A DNA stretch of 64,000 bases, taken from the NCBI GenBank assembly GCA_963820995.1, contig CAWGCL010000014.1, forward strand, positions 1 to 64,000. Direction: 5' to 3'. The position numbers and the translations under genes are program-made. This DNA is from JAGTVG01 sp963820995. GTDB lineage: Bacteria > Bacteroidota > Bacteroidia > Cytophagales > Cyclobacteriaceae. Numbering within the stretch: the first letter of the stretch is position 1; every line of letters begins with the position of its first letter. The notes beneath the pieces are model-generated. The model searched no databases, was not told the DNA's origin, and worked only from the letters and a program-made list of their open reading frames with translations. Of the stretch, positions 63,058 to 64,000 are shown in pieces.

Positions 63058-64000
63058 ATGAAATACCGTTCTCATTTGCGAATATTTTTTATTTTTTCAC
63101 TGATCGTGTTTATTGTATTATCCTGTAATCAGAAAACAAGTCATAAGAGTGAAGGTACTACTAACATCATTATTCTGGCTGGGGAAAAGAGTCATCCGGC
63201 AACCCTGCATGAATATATTAAGAATGCAAGGCTGATAAAGGTGATGCTTGATCAGGCAGAAAATGTTGAAGGACTGAAAACGACCATCTGTTATCACGGA
63301 TGGCCGGAAGATCCATCTATCCTGGATAAAGCGGATCTTATCCTGACCATATCGGATGGCCGGGATGGCCCTGGTGGGGAACAAGTGCCTTTCATGAAGG
63401 AAGGCAGAATGGAAATTATACAAAAGCAGATAGATAGAGGCTGTGGCATGATGACATTCCACTATTCTACTTTTGCTCCTGACCGGTATGGCGAGGAGAT
63501 ACTGGAGTGGGTAGGAGGGTATTTCGATTGGCAAAATGATCAGGGAGAAAGGGAATGGTATTCAGACATCACCTTTCTGGATGTGCCTGTAGATCTGCCA
63601 AGCCCAGAGCATCCTGTATCGAATGGAGTAGAGCCTTTTCAGATCGTTGAAGAATATTATTATGATCTCAGGTTCAGGCCGGACGATCCAAGACTTTCCC
63701 CGATAATTGCTGTCCCTGCATTGGAAGCAGAGCACCCTGATGGGCAAGTTGTTGCCTGGGCAATAGAAAGAGACGATGGCGGACGTGGATTTGGAACCTC
63801 CATTGGTCATTTTTATGGAAACTGGAAAAATGAAGGATACCGGAGAACCCTGATGAATGCTATTGTATGGACAGCCGGCCTGGAGGTCCCTGAAAATGGA
63901 GTGAATGCTAAATATTATACTGATAAGCAGGTTACAAAACTGCTGTTTAATAAAGAATATAAGGGGCTTATCCTTACAGGTGATAATTATCCGGGACATA
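63058..64000 (+). CDS. ThuA-domain exported protein (partial, runs off the window)
   Basis: The frame from the ATG at 63058 (MKYRSHLRIFFIFSL, then IVLSC lipobox) is open to the window end, 314 codons so far. It carries a ThuA/trehalose-utilisation-like class I glutamine-amidotransferase fold: AGEKSHPATLHEY, then GCGMMTFHYSTFAPDRYGE and FGTSIGHFYGNWKNEGYRRT, and then starts a second similar module (GLILTGDNYPGH). ThuA domains occur in proteins that handle sugars or cofactors in this phylum; catalytic Cys is not obvious. Its end lies outside the window. Confidence 0.8.
   Translation, partial: MKYRSHLRIFFIFSLIVFIVLSCNQKTSHKSEGTTNIIILAGEKSHPATLHEYIKNARLIKVMLDQAENVEGLKTTICYHGWPEDPSILDKADLILTISDGRDGPGGEQVPFMKEGRMEIIQKQIDRGCGMMTFHYSTFAPDRYGEEILEWVGGYFDWQNDQGEREWYSDITFLDVPVDLPSPEHPVSNGVEPFQIVEEYYYDLRFRPDDPRLSPIIAVPALEAEHPDGQVVAWAIERDDGGRGFGTSIGHFYGNWKNEGYRRTLMNAIVWTAGLEVPENGVNAKYYTDKQVTKLLFNKEYKGLILTGDNYPGH

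Overview
The window is chromosomal DNA of a member of the Bacteroidota. The evidence is the lineage-typical gene set: bTHX ribosomal protein, DUF6048/DUF6452 pair, GSCFA protein, DUF5683 between parB and dapB, long-form signal peptidase I, NUDIX-type arabinose regulator, and -7 elements of the TAnnTTTG type. Base composition is AT-rich. I cannot place it safely below phylum. Apart from one island, and a repeat-rich stretch at each of 1.2-3.5 kb and 15.5-15.7 kb, it reads as a conserved housekeeping chromosome.

Layout. 0-3.1 kb: a HAD phosphatase, two divergent arrays of degenerate 21-bp repeats that spell coiled-coil heptads, a probable IS256-type transposase remnant and a Tat-exported TIM-barrel-like protein. 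3.2-7.7 kb: a compact arsenical-resistance island (ArsR regulator, CxxC thioredoxin-like protein, ArsF-like lipoprotein, ArsG-like and ArsP-like permeases, ProC-like reductase). It lies between an intact tRNA-Met and a 41-bp copy of that tRNA's 3' half. Three copies of GTTCGT-N6-ACGAAC mark its regulon. 8-17 kb: a site-2 protease, a class III nucleotide cyclase, ribBA, surE, an SDR and the DUF6048/DUF6452 pair. 17-29 kb: priA, a SPATA20-like protein, GSCFA, rpsF-rpsR-rplI, apaG, ung and lepB. 28-35 kb: the leftward run parA-parB-DUF5683-dapB-lepB, then pyrG-yidC. 35-41 kb: a CCA-adding enzyme, a TPR protein, an ECF sigma/anti-sigma-like/DUF4097-like operon, ftsE, SRP RNA and bTHX. 41.7-48.1 kb: a sulfatase lipoprotein and the arabinose operon araB-araD-araA with its NUDIX regulator and a perfect palindromic operator. 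48-60 kb: a DUF5723 protein, htpG, two tandem glycosyltransferases, a GNAT enzyme, an AI-2E family permease, a GroES-like protein, a lipoprotein PepF-type peptidase and a PQQ-type dehydrogenase fused to cytochrome c. 60.6-64 kb: exported proteins including an ADP-ribosylglycohydrolase-fold lipoprotein and a ThuA-domain protein that runs off the end.

An important quality point: at least seven genes are broken by one- or two-base indels, often at short homopolymers. They include dapB, parA and yidC, the last two of which are normally essential or near-essential. Protein similarity continues across each break in the next frame. I read most of these as base-calling or assembly errors rather than pseudogenes, and annotate the full-length genes.
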